Assembly (NCBI RefSeq): GCF_900115565.1
Contig: NZ_FOWW01000002.1
Coordinates: 607,160 to 671,159 of the forward strand
Reading direction: 5' to 3'
DNA from: Amycolatopsis arida
GTDB taxonomy: Bacteria; Actinomycetota; Actinomycetes; Mycobacteriales; Pseudonocardiaceae
DNA length: 64,000 nt
Shown here: positions 51,628 to 60,768 of the stretch, in pieces
Layout: each line of letters starts with the position of its first letter
How positions within the stretch are numbered: the first letter of the stretch is position 1
Translations under genes and position numbers: made by a program
Notes under the pieces: generated by a model
What the model was told of the DNA's origin: nothing
The model's database searches: none
The model's input: only the letters and a program-made list of their open reading frames with translations

Positions 51628-51939
51628 CTACTTCAGCGCCTGGATCAGCGCTTCGCGCTGGCGCTCACCGAGGCCGCCGGCCCGCCGGTCGGGGTCGATG
51701 CCGGCCTGCTCGAGCAGGGCGTTCACCTTCACCGTGCCGAGACCGGGCACCGCCTTGAGCAGCTGGGTGACCTTGGTCTTGCCGATGGTCTTGTCCTCCT
51801 TGGCCCGCTGGAGCACCTTCTCGATGCTCTGCTTGCCGGACTTGATCGACGCAAGCAGCTCGGAGCGCGCCTTGCGGGCCTCGGCCGCCTTGGCCAGGGC
51901 TTCCGCCCGCTGCTCCGGAGTCAACGTAGGCAGAGCCAA
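51628..51939 (-). CDS. mihF: Integration host factor, actinobacterial type (mIHF)
   Basis: 103 residues. The all-helical family is recognised from LPTLTPEQRAEALAKAAEARK, RSELLASIKSGKQSIEKVL and the H2TH-type DNA-binding part IGKTKVTQLLKAVPGLGTVK with a second GIDPDRRAGGLGERQREAL. mIHF is an essential nucleoid protein of mycobacteria and is linked to secondary metabolism in streptomycetes. No gmk gene, its frequent neighbour, is next to it here. Confidence 0.93.
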   Translation of the reverse strand: MALPTLTPEQRAEALAKAAEARKARSELLASIKSGKQSIEKVLQRAKEDKTIGKTKVTQLLKAVPGLGTVKVNALLEQAGIDPDRRAGGLGERQREALIQALK

Positions 51940-52379
51940 CGCACTAGTCCTTCCTTCTCAGTGTCCACCCCATCTCGGCGCCGGCGGTGTCGGTGTCCGT
52001 GTCGGTGCACGCCCACCGGGGCGCCGACCGGGGCCCTCAGCGGCAACCGCCTCCCTGCTTGCTGACGCAAGCGCTGGTAAAGCCGTCGCTACCAGGGCCC
52101 AGTAAACGCCACCCGGGTCGACTCGGGAAATCGACACGCACGTTCGACCCGGTAGGGGCACCCGGCGGGGTCACGCCACGACCTGCTGTGATCGCCCACC
52201 CGGGTGACTGGGCCGGGAGCGCACCCCACCCCGGACCGCATGGCGGGGGTGGCGGTGGGCCCAGCGACTCTCCGTCACCGTTGTGCACAGTGCACATGCC
52301 GGGCCTGGCCTGCGCCGATTAGAGTCGCCCGTGACCTGGTTCACTCGTCGAGCGCACGACCTACCGCGGGAGTTGCCCC
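51940..52379. other. Intergenic region, mihF / acyl-CoA ligase
   Basis: About 440 bp between divergent genes with no gene. It contains GTGCACAGTGCAC (a 6-1-6 palindrome near 52281-52293), a TTAGAGT element near 52318-52324 and a long stretch of non-coding DNA presumably holding the mihF promoter. Confidence 0.45.
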
Positions 52380-54008
52380 ATGTTGAGCACGATGCAGGAC
52401 GGCCAACTGTCCCTCGCGACCCTGCTGCGGCACGGCAGCACCGTTCACGCGGAGAGCGAGATCGCCACCTGGACCGGGGCCGGTTCCCGCCGCACGACCT
52501 TCGGCGAGGTCGGCCGGCGCGCCGCCCAACTCGCGCACGCCCTGCGCGGCCTCGGGGTGACCGGCGACCAGCGGGTCGGCACGTTCATGTGGAACAACGC
52601 GGAGCACTTCGAGGCCTACGTCGCGATCCCCGCGATGGGCGCGGTGCTGCACACCCTCAACATCCGGCTCTTCCCCGACCAGCTGGTGTACGTGGCCAAC
52701 CACGCCGAGGACCACGTGATCATCGTGGACGGCACGCTGGTGCCGCTGCTGGCCAAGCAGCTGCCGAGGCTGGAGACCGTCCGGCACGTCGTCGTGACGG
52801 GCGGCGACGCCGGCGCGCTGGAGGCGCCGGAGGGCGTGCGGGTGCACGACTACGAGGAGCTGCTCGCCGGGCAGCCGGACACCTTCGAGTGGCCCGAGGT
52901 GGACGAGCGCTCCGCGGCCGCCATGTGCTACACCTCCGGCACCACCGGCGATCCGAAGGGCGTCGCCTACTCGCACCGCTCGATCTGGCTGCACTCCATG
53001 CAGGTGTGCATGAGTGACAGCATGCGGCTGGCGCAGGACGACAGGGCGCTGGCCATCGTGCCGATGTTCCACGCGATGTCCTGGGGCCTGCCCTACGCCG
53101 CGCTCATGGTGGGCACGTCGCTGGTCATGCCGGACCGGTTCCTCCAGCCCGGCCCGATCGCGGAGATCCTCGCCGCGGAGAAGCCGACCTTCGCCGCGGC
53201 GGTGCCGACCATCTGGCAGGGCCTGCTGCAGCACCTCGAGGCCAACCCGCAGGACATCTCCCACCTGCGCGAGGTCGTGGTCGGTGGGTCGGCCGCGCCG
53301 CCGGCGATGATGCACGCCTTCGAGGAGGAGCACGACGTGCCCGTGTTGCACGCGTGGGGCATGACCGAGACGTCCCCGCTGGGCAGTGTCGCCCGCCCGC
53401 CCGCGTCGGCCACCGGGGAGGAGGCCTGGCGGTACCGCTACACGCAGGGCCGGTTCCCCGCGTCCGTGCAGGCCCGGCTGATCGGCGACGACGGCAGGGA
53501 GATGCCGTGGGACGGCACCAGCGTGGGAGAGCTGGAGGTGCGGGGCCCGTGGATCGCCGCGTCCTACCACGGGGGCCGGTCGGTGGACCCGGAGAAGTTC
53601 CACGACGGCTGGCTGCGCACCGGCGATGTCGGCACGATCACCCCGGACGGGTTCCTCACCCTCACCGACCGGGCCAAGGACGTGATCAAGTCCGGCGGCG
53701 AGTGGATCTCCTCGGTGGACCTCGAGAACGCGGTGATGGCGCACCCGGCGGTGGCGGAGGCCGCGGTGATCGGCGTCCCGGACGAGAAGTGGGACGAGCG
53801 GCCGCTGGTGGCCGTGGTGGTCCGCGAGGGGCAGCGGGTGACCCCGGAGGAGCTGCGCGAGTTCCTCACCGGCAAGGTCGCGAAGTGGCAGCTGCCGGAG
53901 AACTGGACGTTCGTCGAGGAGGTGCCCAAGACCAGCGTCGGCAAGTTCGACAAGAAGCGGCTGCGCGCCTTCCACGCCGAGGGCAGGCTCGACATCACCC
54001 ACCTGTAG
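52380..54008 (+). CDS. Long/medium-chain fatty acid-CoA ligase
   Basis: 542 residues. AMP-binding motifs: MCYTSGTTGDPKGVAYSHR, HAWGMTETSPLGSVA, GWLRTGDVGTITPDGFLTLTDRAKDVIKSGGEWISSVDLEN, and the catalytic lysine in VPKTSVGKFDKKRL. This is the FadD/AlkK-like medium-chain ligase pattern. A GGGAG sequence precedes ATG 52380. The terminator-like hairpin at 54016 ends the gene. Confidence 0.95.
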   Translation: MLSTMQDGQLSLATLLRHGSTVHAESEIATWTGAGSRRTTFGEVGRRAAQLAHALRGLGVTGDQRVGTFMWNNAEHFEAYVAIPAMGAVLHTLNIRLFPDQLVYVANHAEDHVIIVDGTLVPLLAKQLPRLETVRHVVVTGGDAGALEAPEGVRVHDYEELLAGQPDTFEWPEVDERSAAAMCYTSGTTGDPKGVAYSHRSIWLHSMQVCMSDSMRLAQDDRALAIVPMFHAMSWGLPYAALMVGTSLVMPDRFLQPGPIAEILAAEKPTFAAAVPTIWQGLLQHLEANPQDISHLREVVVGGSAAPPAMMHAFEEEHDVPVLHAWGMTETSPLGSVARPPASATGEEAWRYRYTQGRFPASVQARLIGDDGREMPWDGTSVGELEVRGPWIAASYHGGRSVDPEKFHDGWLRTGDVGTITPDGFLTLTDRAKDVIKSGGEWISSVDLENAVMAHPAVAEAAVIGVPDEKWDERPLVAVVVREGQRVTPEELREFLTGKVAKWQLPENWTFVEEVPKTSVGKFDKKRLRAFHAEGRLDITHL

Positions 54009-54015
54009 CCCGCCC

Positions 54016-54046
54016 GAACGCCATGAAGGTGGCCTTCATGGCGTTC
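54016..54046. terminator. Hairpin terminator
   Basis: GAACGCCATGAAGG and CCTTCATGGCGTTC are perfect 14 bp arms around TGG, 8 bp after the ligase stop. The CATGAAGG/CCTTCATG core is a common actinobacterial intergenic hairpin. Confidence 0.8.
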
Positions 54047-54166
54047 TCCCGTTAGGCCGAACGTGATAATTCTTCGGGTTTTGCTTCCGTGGTGTTTCCC
54101 GCTCGGCTAACCTCGGGCGGCACCGTGCGTGGTACCGCCGAGGACATCGAGTGACCGGGGAGCGCC

Positions 54167-55897
54167 ATGGCCGAGTTGAGTCGACGTGGGTTCGTCACCG
54201 CCGCCGGGGTCTCCGGCATCGGCCTGCTGCTGAGCACGTCGACCGCGCACGCGCTCGATCGGGCGCTGCGCGAGTCGGTCCGGCGCACCGTCGACCCCGC
54301 GGGCACCACGCTGGAGTCGGTGGCCACCCCGGTCACGCCGGGCCCGGCGTACTCCCGGCTCACCGCGGGGCCGGGCTGGCCCCTGGTGGTGCGCGAGGAC
54401 CTCGCCCCCGCCGCCGCGGGCCGGGACGACCGGCGCACCGCGCTGGCCTCGTTCGCACAGTTCACCGACCTGCACATCACCGACGCCCAGTGCCCGGCGC
54501 GGTTCGAGTACCTGCACCCGTTGGTCGGCTCCGCACACCGTCCACAGGAGACACTCGGCCCGGTGGCGACCACCGCGCTGGTCAACAGGGTGAACGCGCT
54601 GGCCGGCGGACCGGTCACCGGCCGGCCGCTGGACTTCATGATGACCACCGGCGACAACACCGACAACCACGAACACGTCGAGCTCGCCTGGTTCCTGGAC
54701 ATCCTCAACGGCGGCACGGTCACCCCGAACACCGGCGACCCCAGCCGATACGAGGGCGTGCAGGACTCGGGCTCCGCGCACTACTGGAACCCGGGCCGCG
54801 CGCTGGACGACGCCTACACCCGCAAGGGCTTCCCGCGGGTGCCCGGCCTGCTCGACGCCGCCATCAGCCCGTTCACCTCGCCCGGGCTGCGGATCCCGTG
54901 GTACTGCACCTTCGGCAACCACGACGACACCCCGGTCGGCACCCTGCCGGCCGGCATCCCCAGCATCGAGCACTGGTACACCGGCCGGTACAAGGTGATC
55001 GGCAAGGACGACGGCGCCAGCAGGGCGCTGGCCGACGCGCTGCGCACCCCCGGCGCGTCGGTCCCGGTCACCCAGCTCTTCGGCGGTTCCGGGACCGTCC
55101 GCGAGGTCACCCCGGACGAGCGGCGCCGACCGTTCACCACCGCGGAGTTCGTCCGCGCCCACCTGGACCCGGCCAACACCGGACCAGGGCCGGTGGGGCA
55201 CGGGTTCACCGACGGCAACGCCGACGGCAGGGACGTCTACTACACGTTCCGGATCGCCCCCGGCATCACCGGGATCAGCCTGGACACCACCACGCTCGGC
55301 GGGTTCGCCGACGGCTCCATCGGGCTCGGCCAGTACCTGTGGGTGGAGCGGACGCTGCGCAGGGCCAGTTCGACGTACTACACGGCGTGGGGCGGCAGGG
55401 TCAGCCAGGACGTGACCGACGAGCTGTTCATCCTGTTCAGCCACCACACCAGCGGCACGATGGGCAACGTGCTGCCGGACCTGCGGCACCCGCTGGAGCC
55501 GCGGCTCACCGGGCCGACGTTCGTCGACCTGCTGCACCGCTTCCCGAACGTGCTGGCCTGGGTGAACGGGCACACCCACCAGAACGCGCTGATCCCGCAC
55601 ACCGGCAGGACACCGCGGCAGAGCTTCTGGGAGGTCAACACCGCCTCGCACATCGACTTTCCGCAGCTGGCCAGGATCATCGAGGTCACCGACAACGCCG
55701 ACGGCACCCTCTCGCTGTTCACCACGCTGGTCGAGGCCGAGGCGCCCTACGCCGCCGACTACGCCGACACCGCCGCGCGGGCGCTCGCCGCGCACTACCG
55801 GGAGCTGTCCTACAACGACCTGCACGCCGAGGCCGGGAGGGCCGGCGCGCCCGGCGACCGCAACGCCGAGCTCGTGCTGACCCACCCACTGCGGTGA
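54167..55897 (+). CDS. Tat-exported metallophosphoesterase (PPA1498/TIGR03767-like)
   Basis: 576 residues. The N-terminus MAELSRRGFVTAAGVSGIGL is a Tat signal. Calcineurin-type metal motifs follow: FTDLHITD (DxH), MTTGDNTDN, FGNHDDTP, FILFSHHTSGTMGN and AWVNGHTHQNAL. The arrangement and length fit the TIGR03767 metallophosphoesterase group. A secreted phosphatase or phosphodiesterase, substrate unknown. Confidence 0.9.
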   Translation: MAELSRRGFVTAAGVSGIGLLLSTSTAHALDRALRESVRRTVDPAGTTLESVATPVTPGPAYSRLTAGPGWPLVVREDLAPAAAGRDDRRTALASFAQFTDLHITDAQCPARFEYLHPLVGSAHRPQETLGPVATTALVNRVNALAGGPVTGRPLDFMMTTGDNTDNHEHVELAWFLDILNGGTVTPNTGDPSRYEGVQDSGSAHYWNPGRALDDAYTRKGFPRVPGLLDAAISPFTSPGLRIPWYCTFGNHDDTPVGTLPAGIPSIEHWYTGRYKVIGKDDGASRALADALRTPGASVPVTQLFGGSGTVREVTPDERRRPFTTAEFVRAHLDPANTGPGPVGHGFTDGNADGRDVYYTFRIAPGITGISLDTTTLGGFADGSIGLGQYLWVERTLRRASSTYYTAWGGRVSQDVTDELFILFSHHTSGTMGNVLPDLRHPLEPRLTGPTFVDLLHRFPNVLAWVNGHTHQNALIPHTGRTPRQSFWEVNTASHIDFPQLARIIEVTDNADGTLSLFTTLVEAEAPYAADYADTAARALAAHYRELSYNDLHAEAGRAGAPGDRNAELVLTHPLR

Positions 55898-55953
55898 CGC
55901 CCTTACCTCCCGGGTAGTCGACCGGCGACTACCCCGGGGGCAGACTCTCCGAC

Positions 55954-56355
55954 ATGATCGACACCGAGGGCACCGCCCTGTTCCACCGGACCATGCCGTT
56001 CACCGAGCGACTCGGCGTCGAGGTGCTCGCCAACTCCGCCGAGCTCGTGCGCGGCCGGATCGCCTGGGCGGAGTCGCTGTGCACGCTGGGCGGGGTGCTG
56101 CACGGCGGCGTACTGATGGCGCTGGCCGACAGCACCGGCGCGGTGTGCGCGTTCCACAATCTGCCGGAAGGGGCGGGCGGCACCACGACCATCGAGTCGA
56201 AGACGAACTTCCTGCGCGCCGTTCGGGAGGGGTACGCGACGGCGTCGGCCCGCCCGCTGCACGCCGGCCGGGCGGTGGTCGTGGTGGAGACCGAGGTCCA
56301 CGACGACGCGGGGCGGCTGGTGGTGAAGACCATTCAGACGCAGGCGGTGCGCTGA
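55954..56355 (+). CDS. PaaI/YdiI-type hot-dog thioesterase
   Basis: 133 residues. Active-site segment LCTLGGVLHGGVLMALADSTGAVCAF, with TTTIESKTNFLRAVREG and ASARPLHAGRAVVVVETEV. Hydrolyses aromatic, menaquinone-pathway (DHNA-CoA-like) or other acyl-CoAs. It is preceded by 56 bp and stands in the same direction as its neighbours. Confidence 0.9.
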   Translation: MIDTEGTALFHRTMPFTERLGVEVLANSAELVRGRIAWAESLCTLGGVLHGGVLMALADSTGAVCAFHNLPEGAGGTTTIESKTNFLRAVREGYATASARPLHAGRAVVVVETEVHDDAGRLVVKTIQTQAVR

Positions 56356-56455
56356 CCGCGCGGATTTCGGGGTCAAGTGTTTACACGACAGCTCCGGCGA
56401 GCGAAAATCCTTGCCAATCGTTTCGGTAGCGGCCATGGACGAGGGTTGGAGCGGC

Positions 56456-57715
56456 ATGCGCGGACGGCTGATCACGACGGCGGTGGTGGCGGCGCTGGCG
56501 ACGGTGGCGGTGGTCGTGCCCACCGCGAGCGCCGACCCGAGCGGCGGTGAGGAGGCCATCGACTACCAGGAGTGGACGTGGCCGCGGGACTTCGCCCGTG
56601 GCACGCCGGAGGGCGTGTCGGTCGGGTCGCGCGGGCTGCGGCTGGTCCGGCCAATCGGCACCGTCGAGCGCACCGAGCCGACACTGGGCACCACCCGCAC
56701 GTACGAGTACGCGACGTGGACCTCGCCGGAGTACCGGCACGGGTTCGGGGCGACCGAGCTGGTCGCGTCGTGGAACGCGCGGACGCCGGAGCGGACGTGG
56801 TTGCAGGTGGAGACCAGGGGGCGAACCGAGGCCGGCGCGGAGACGGCGTGGTACGTGCTCGGCCAGTGGGCGCACGGCGACGAGGACATCCGGCGCACGA
56901 CGGTGGCCGGGCAGCGGGACGAGCACGCCTCCGTCAGCGTGGACACCCTCGTCACGCGGCCGGGCGTGGCGCTGCGGTCCTACCAGGTGCGAGTGACGCT
57001 GTACCGGGAGGCGGGCAGCCGGGTCACGCCGACGGTCCGCTCCGTGGGGGCGATGGTCTCGGCGGTGCCCGACCGGTTCACCGTGCCGATCTCGCCGCCG
57101 GGCAGGGCCCGCGGCATCGAGCTGCCCGTCCCCCGGCACGCCCAGAACCTCCACAAGGGACAGTATCCGGAGTACGGCGGGGGCGGGCAGAACTGGTGCA
57201 GCCCGACGTCGACGCAGATGGTGGTGGAGTACTGGGGGCGTGGGCCGAGCCGGGAGGAGCTGTCCTGGCTTCCCGCCGACTACGTCGACCCGACGGTGGC
57301 GCACGCGGCGCGCCACACCTACGACTACTCCTACCGCGGCACCGGGAACTGGCCGTTCAACACCGCCTACGCGGCGCGGTACGGGTTGCGCGGGCACATC
57401 ACCCGGCTGCACTCGCTGGCCGAACTGGAGGAGTACATCGCCCGCGGGATCCCGGTGATCACGTCGCAGTCGTTCCTGTCCAGCGAGCTGGACGGCGCCG
57501 GCTACGGCACGGCGGGGCACATCATGGTCGTGGTCGGGTTCACCGAGAACGGGGACGTGATCGTCAACGACCCGGCCTCGAACACGAACGAGGGTGTGCG
57601 CAACGTCTACCCGCGGGCGCAGTTCGAGACGATCTGGCAGCGAACCAAGCGGTACGACGCGAACGGTAAGGTGGCGAGTGGGCCGGGAGGGATCGTCTAC
57701 CTGATCCGCCCGTGA
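56456..57715 (+). CDS. Secreted C39-like cysteine peptidase family protein
   Basis: 419 residues from ATG 56456 (TTG 56411 and ATG 56435 are further upstream in frame; 56456 has GGAG 4 nt before it and gives a clean signal peptide MRGRLITTAVVAALATVAVV ending PTASA). The N-terminal half of about 180 residues is of unknown fold. The C-terminal peptidase_C39_2 domain has the catalytic cysteine in GGGGQNWCSPTSTQMVVEYW, the histidine in GTAGHIMVVVGF and the aspartate in VIVNDPASN. Such proteins may be peptidases or amidases acting outside the cell. Confidence 0.9.
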   Translation: MRGRLITTAVVAALATVAVVVPTASADPSGGEEAIDYQEWTWPRDFARGTPEGVSVGSRGLRLVRPIGTVERTEPTLGTTRTYEYATWTSPEYRHGFGATELVASWNARTPERTWLQVETRGRTEAGAETAWYVLGQWAHGDEDIRRTTVAGQRDEHASVSVDTLVTRPGVALRSYQVRVTLYREAGSRVTPTVRSVGAMVSAVPDRFTVPISPPGRARGIELPVPRHAQNLHKGQYPEYGGGGQNWCSPTSTQMVVEYWGRGPSREELSWLPADYVDPTVAHAARHTYDYSYRGTGNWPFNTAYAARYGLRGHITRLHSLAELEEYIARGIPVITSQSFLSSELDGAGYGTAGHIMVVVGFTENGDVIVNDPASNTNEGVRNVYPRAQFETIWQRTKRYDANGKVASGPGGIVYLIRP

Positions 57716-57752
57716 CCCGGTCCACGCGCCCAGCCCGCCCGTTCGTCGACCC

Positions 57753-58442
57753 GTGAACATGCCGTTGTCGAGCCTGCCTCCGCCGTTCGCCGAGACCGAC
57801 TTCCCGGCCGACCCGTACCCCGGTGCGCGGCCCGGATGCTCGTTCGTCCAGCACGACGGCCGGTGCTTCCCGCTGCGCCCCGCGCCGGGGGGTTGGCGCG
57901 CCGGGGACGTCGACCTCGACGACTGGTTGGTCCATTGTGGAGCAAATGGGATCGCCGGGCGGTCGCCGGTGCTGGCGTACGGGTCGAACGCGTGCCCCGA
58001 CAAGATCGGCTGGCTGCGGGCGAACCTCGGGTTGGCCGGGCCGGTGGTGGTGCTGCGGGCGGAGTGCCGCGACCTGGCCGCGGTGTGGGCGTACGGGCAG
58101 CGGGTGCGCGACGACCAGCGGCCGGTGACGTTGGCGGCGCTGCCCGGCGTGGTGGAGTGGCACGCGGTGTGGCTGGCCACGCCGGAGCAGGTGGCCGTGC
58201 TCGACCGCTGCGAGGGGCGCGGGTCGCGCTACCACCTGGCGCGGGTGCACGGCGGCCGGGTGTGCCTGGAGAACGGGGCGGTGGTGGGCGCGCCGCTGGC
58301 CTACGTCGCGGCGACGGAGCGCCGGATGCCACTGCTGGTCGCCGGACGCCCGGTGCGCGCCGCCGAGGTGGCCCAGCACGAGGTGCGCGAGCTTCCCGGC
58401 ACCCCCGCCGGCACCCACGGTTTGGACGTCACCCTCGTCTGA
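57753..58442 (+). CDS. Gamma-glutamylcyclotransferase-like fold protein
   Basis: 229 residues from GTG 57753 in a compact frame ending TGA 58442. The core has PVLAYGSNACPDKIGWLRANL (YGSN motif at the active site of the GGCT fold), and LAVLDRCEG-type AVLDRCEGRGSRYHLARV with the glutamate in the usual catalytic position. The reaction of this subgroup is unknown. It directly follows the secreted peptidase gene by 37 bp. Confidence 0.75.
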   Translation: MNMPLSSLPPPFAETDFPADPYPGARPGCSFVQHDGRCFPLRPAPGGWRAGDVDLDDWLVHCGANGIAGRSPVLAYGSNACPDKIGWLRANLGLAGPVVVLRAECRDLAAVWAYGQRVRDDQRPVTLAALPGVVEWHAVWLATPEQVAVLDRCEGRGSRYHLARVHGGRVCLENGAVVGAPLAYVAATERRMPLLVAGRPVRAAEVAQHEVRELPGTPAGTHGLDVTLV

Positions 58443-58781
58443 CCGGCGCCCCGCCGTTCGACGCTTGCCATGAACGCGCACCATGAACCCGCACCGAAAC
58501 CAGCGCGAATTCGACATCCCGCCCTTACCCAGCCCCCACCCTGATCCCGGGGGCCGGCCCCGAGCCCAGTCTACCGGGGTTCGGGGGGCACGACGGCGTG
58601 TCGGGGAATCTGTGGACAACTCGGGGCGCCAACGGTCCAGCCGGGCCCGTGTGGGCGGGCTCCAGTGCGGAATTCGCTCCTGTGAGTGACTCGGCCGGTT
58701 GCGTCGCCGTCCACAGCGGTCAATCGTGGAGGTGCGGCCGCGAACACCTCTCGACGAGCACAGCGAAGGGAAGCGGTAGCG
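58443..58781. other. Intergenic region before the PRC-barrel gene
   Basis: About 340 bp with no gene. It contains one TTGTCCACA 9-mer on the minus strand (58611-58619). Confidence 0.45.
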
Positions 58782-59639
58782 ATGACCCGTGAACTGCACG
58801 CGCAGGACCTGGTCGGCACGCAGGTGACGGACCGGGACGGCAACAAGATCGGCAAGATCGGCATGGTCTACCTCGCCGACGACACGCACCAGCCAGAGTG
58901 GGTGACGGTCAAGACCGGACTGTTCGGCCAGAAGGAGAGCTTCGCCCCGCTGGCCGGGTCCAGGCTGGACGACGAGGGGCTGCACGTCGCGGTCGACAAG
59001 GGCAAGGTCACCGACGCGCCCCGGATCGACTCCGACGGGCAGCTCTCCGCCAGGGAAAGCGAGGAGCTGTACCGCTACTACGGGATGACCATGCGAAACC
59101 GGTCCACCGGACCCGGCGGGGTCCCCCGGCAGGAGCGGCAGGACACCGCCCCGGGTGGCCGGCACCGCACCGGCACCCAGGGGGCACCCCCGGCCGGGAC
59201 CCAGGCGCGGGCCGGCGGGCGACGGCAGCCCGCCCGCGAGGACGAGCGCGACACCATGGTTCGCTCGGAGGAGCGCCTGCGGGTGGGCACCGAGCAGGAG
59301 GAGACCGGCCATGTGCGGCTGCGCAAGTACGTGGTCACCGACGAGCAGCAGGTGAACGTGCCGGTGCGCCGCGAGGAGGTGCGGATCGAGCGCGAGCCGA
59401 TCAGTGAGGCCGACCGCGGGCGGGCCGGCACCGCCGAGATCGGTGAGGAGGAACGGGAGGTCACCCTGCGCGCCGAGCGGCCGGTGGTGCGGACCGAGTC
59501 CGTGCCGGTCGAGCGGGTGCGGATGGGCACCGAGCAGGTCACCGAGGAGCAGACCGTCTCCGGACAGGTGCGCAAGGAGCGCATCGAGGTCGACGACGAC
59601 ACCCGGCGGGACACCCGACGACGGGGCCGACGGTCCTAG
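58782..59639 (+). CDS. PRC-barrel and DUF2382 protein (stress-type)
   Basis: 285 residues. The N-terminal PRC barrel (about 1-95) has LVGTQVTDRDGNKIGKIGMVYL and VTDAPRIDSDGQLS. A low-complexity Gly/Arg/Gln linker follows, then DUF2382 (about 160-270) with RVGTEQEETGHVRLRKYVVTDEQ, VNVPVRREEVRIEREPI and VRMGTEQVTEEQTVSGQVRKE. The same domain pair is common in proteins of osmotic and desiccation stress in actinobacteria. Function unknown. Confidence 0.9.
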   Translation: MTRELHAQDLVGTQVTDRDGNKIGKIGMVYLADDTHQPEWVTVKTGLFGQKESFAPLAGSRLDDEGLHVAVDKGKVTDAPRIDSDGQLSARESEELYRYYGMTMRNRSTGPGGVPRQERQDTAPGGRHRTGTQGAPPAGTQARAGGRRQPAREDERDTMVRSEERLRVGTEQEETGHVRLRKYVVTDEQQVNVPVRREEVRIEREPISEADRGRAGTAEIGEEEREVTLRAERPVVRTESVPVERVRMGTEQVTEEQTVSGQVRKERIEVDDDTRRDTRRRGRRS

Positions 59640-60768
59640 CTGTTCCAGGACCGGCGCCCCGGAGGGACGTGGTGCCGGGTGGATCCGCGAGACCGCCCGC
59701 CCCACCCGGCCCACTTCCGTCCTGACACCGACCGGCCGGCGGCCGGCGGCCCACTGGCCGTGGCTGCTGGCCACGACACCGGCGGCCGGCACGGGCACCG
59801 TCACGGGCGTGCCGCTGGTGTCGCGCATCGGCGGAGCCCGCCTGCGCCACCGCGAAGGCTGACCTTCGTCGCTGAGCAGGCCGGCGTGATCGAGATACTG
59901 GACACTGTGGACGGCCGCACCACGCTTCGGCCCTCCGGCAGGCAACGCGCCGCACCGCCGACTCGACCGGCCTTCGTACCGACCGGCGCCCGCGGACACC
60001 GGCAACCCATGACCGAGCAGGTCGGTGCGGCACCGGTCCAACTCGCCACACGCACCATCACGACGCCGGCGACCCATGACCGAGTGCACCGTGGTGAGCA
60101 GCCCAGCCGCACCAGCCGAACGCGCCGCTCTCGAGCCATCGCGGCACGCGATACCGCCGGCCCCGTGAGCGACGGCGGCGTGCCCCTACTCGTACGCCCG
60201 ACCCAGCGGCTCCCGCCACGTCGCGACCGGCTGACCCCGGCGCTTCCCTCGAACGGGTGGAGCTCGGAACGAACGGAGCCGCCGGCCCCCTGAAACGCCT
60301 CGAGTTGTCCACACTTCTCCGAACCCTCTTCCGCACACCCCGACCAGCGATAAGGTGGAAGCGGGGCCGGTCCCCCGGAGCGGGTGGGGGCTGCTCCAAG
60401 GGGTTCTTCGCGTTGAACGGGGTTCTCCGCGTCTAACAGGTTCTTCGCGTTAAACGGGGCGTCTCACGGGTTCTTCGCGTCTCACGGGGTTCTCCGCGCG
60501 AACTTCGACGGTACTCGCGCGATGTCCGATCTCGCTCCCGCTGTTGGGAGTCTGCTCTCGGGTGCTTCGTGACCCAACACCTGCCCAACCTGCCACCCCA
60601 CCACCACGACACCCAGGTGTCCGAGCGAGCGCATCACGGTGGGCAACCCGACTGCATCAGCCGAACCCGCCGCCCGAGCCACCGCAGCCGGCGGGCACCG
60701 GCACCCCGTGGTCGAAAGCGGCCACGCCGGACCCGACGTCGGACGGGCAGCGTGGGCGGACTCGGCGG
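59640..60768. other. 1.1 kb non-coding, repeat-containing region
   Basis: No convincing gene on either strand; open frames have no protein character. It contains imperfect direct copies of short segments, for instance CAACCCATGACCGAG / CGACCCATGACCGAG (60003 and 60068 areas) and CAGCCGAACGCGCCG / CAGCCGAACCCGCCG (60113 and 60657 areas), a TTGTCCACA 9-mer at 60305-60313 and the tandem array at 60402-60505. Confidence 0.6.
60402..60505 (+). repeat. Tandem array of ~19 bp GGTTCTTCGCGT units
   Basis: Five units: GGTTCTTCGCGTTGAACGG (60402-60420), GGTTCTCCGCGTCTAACA (60421-60438), GGTTCTTCGCGTTAAACGG followed by a short GGCGTCTCACG (60439-60468), GGTTCTTCGCGTCTCACGG (60469-60487) and GGTTCTCCGCGCGAACTT (60488-60505). 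Units vary in the last third, as in degenerate binding-site arrays. Confidence 0.8.

Noticed and set aside
59679-60293. 204-codon plus-strand frame in the non-coding interval
   Set aside because: Composition is arginine/threonine/proline-rich without motifs; it reads like repeat-derived DNA.
60402-60505. Considered as a CRISPR array
   Set aside because: Units are only ~19 bp, degenerate and adjoining, with no spacers and no cas genes.
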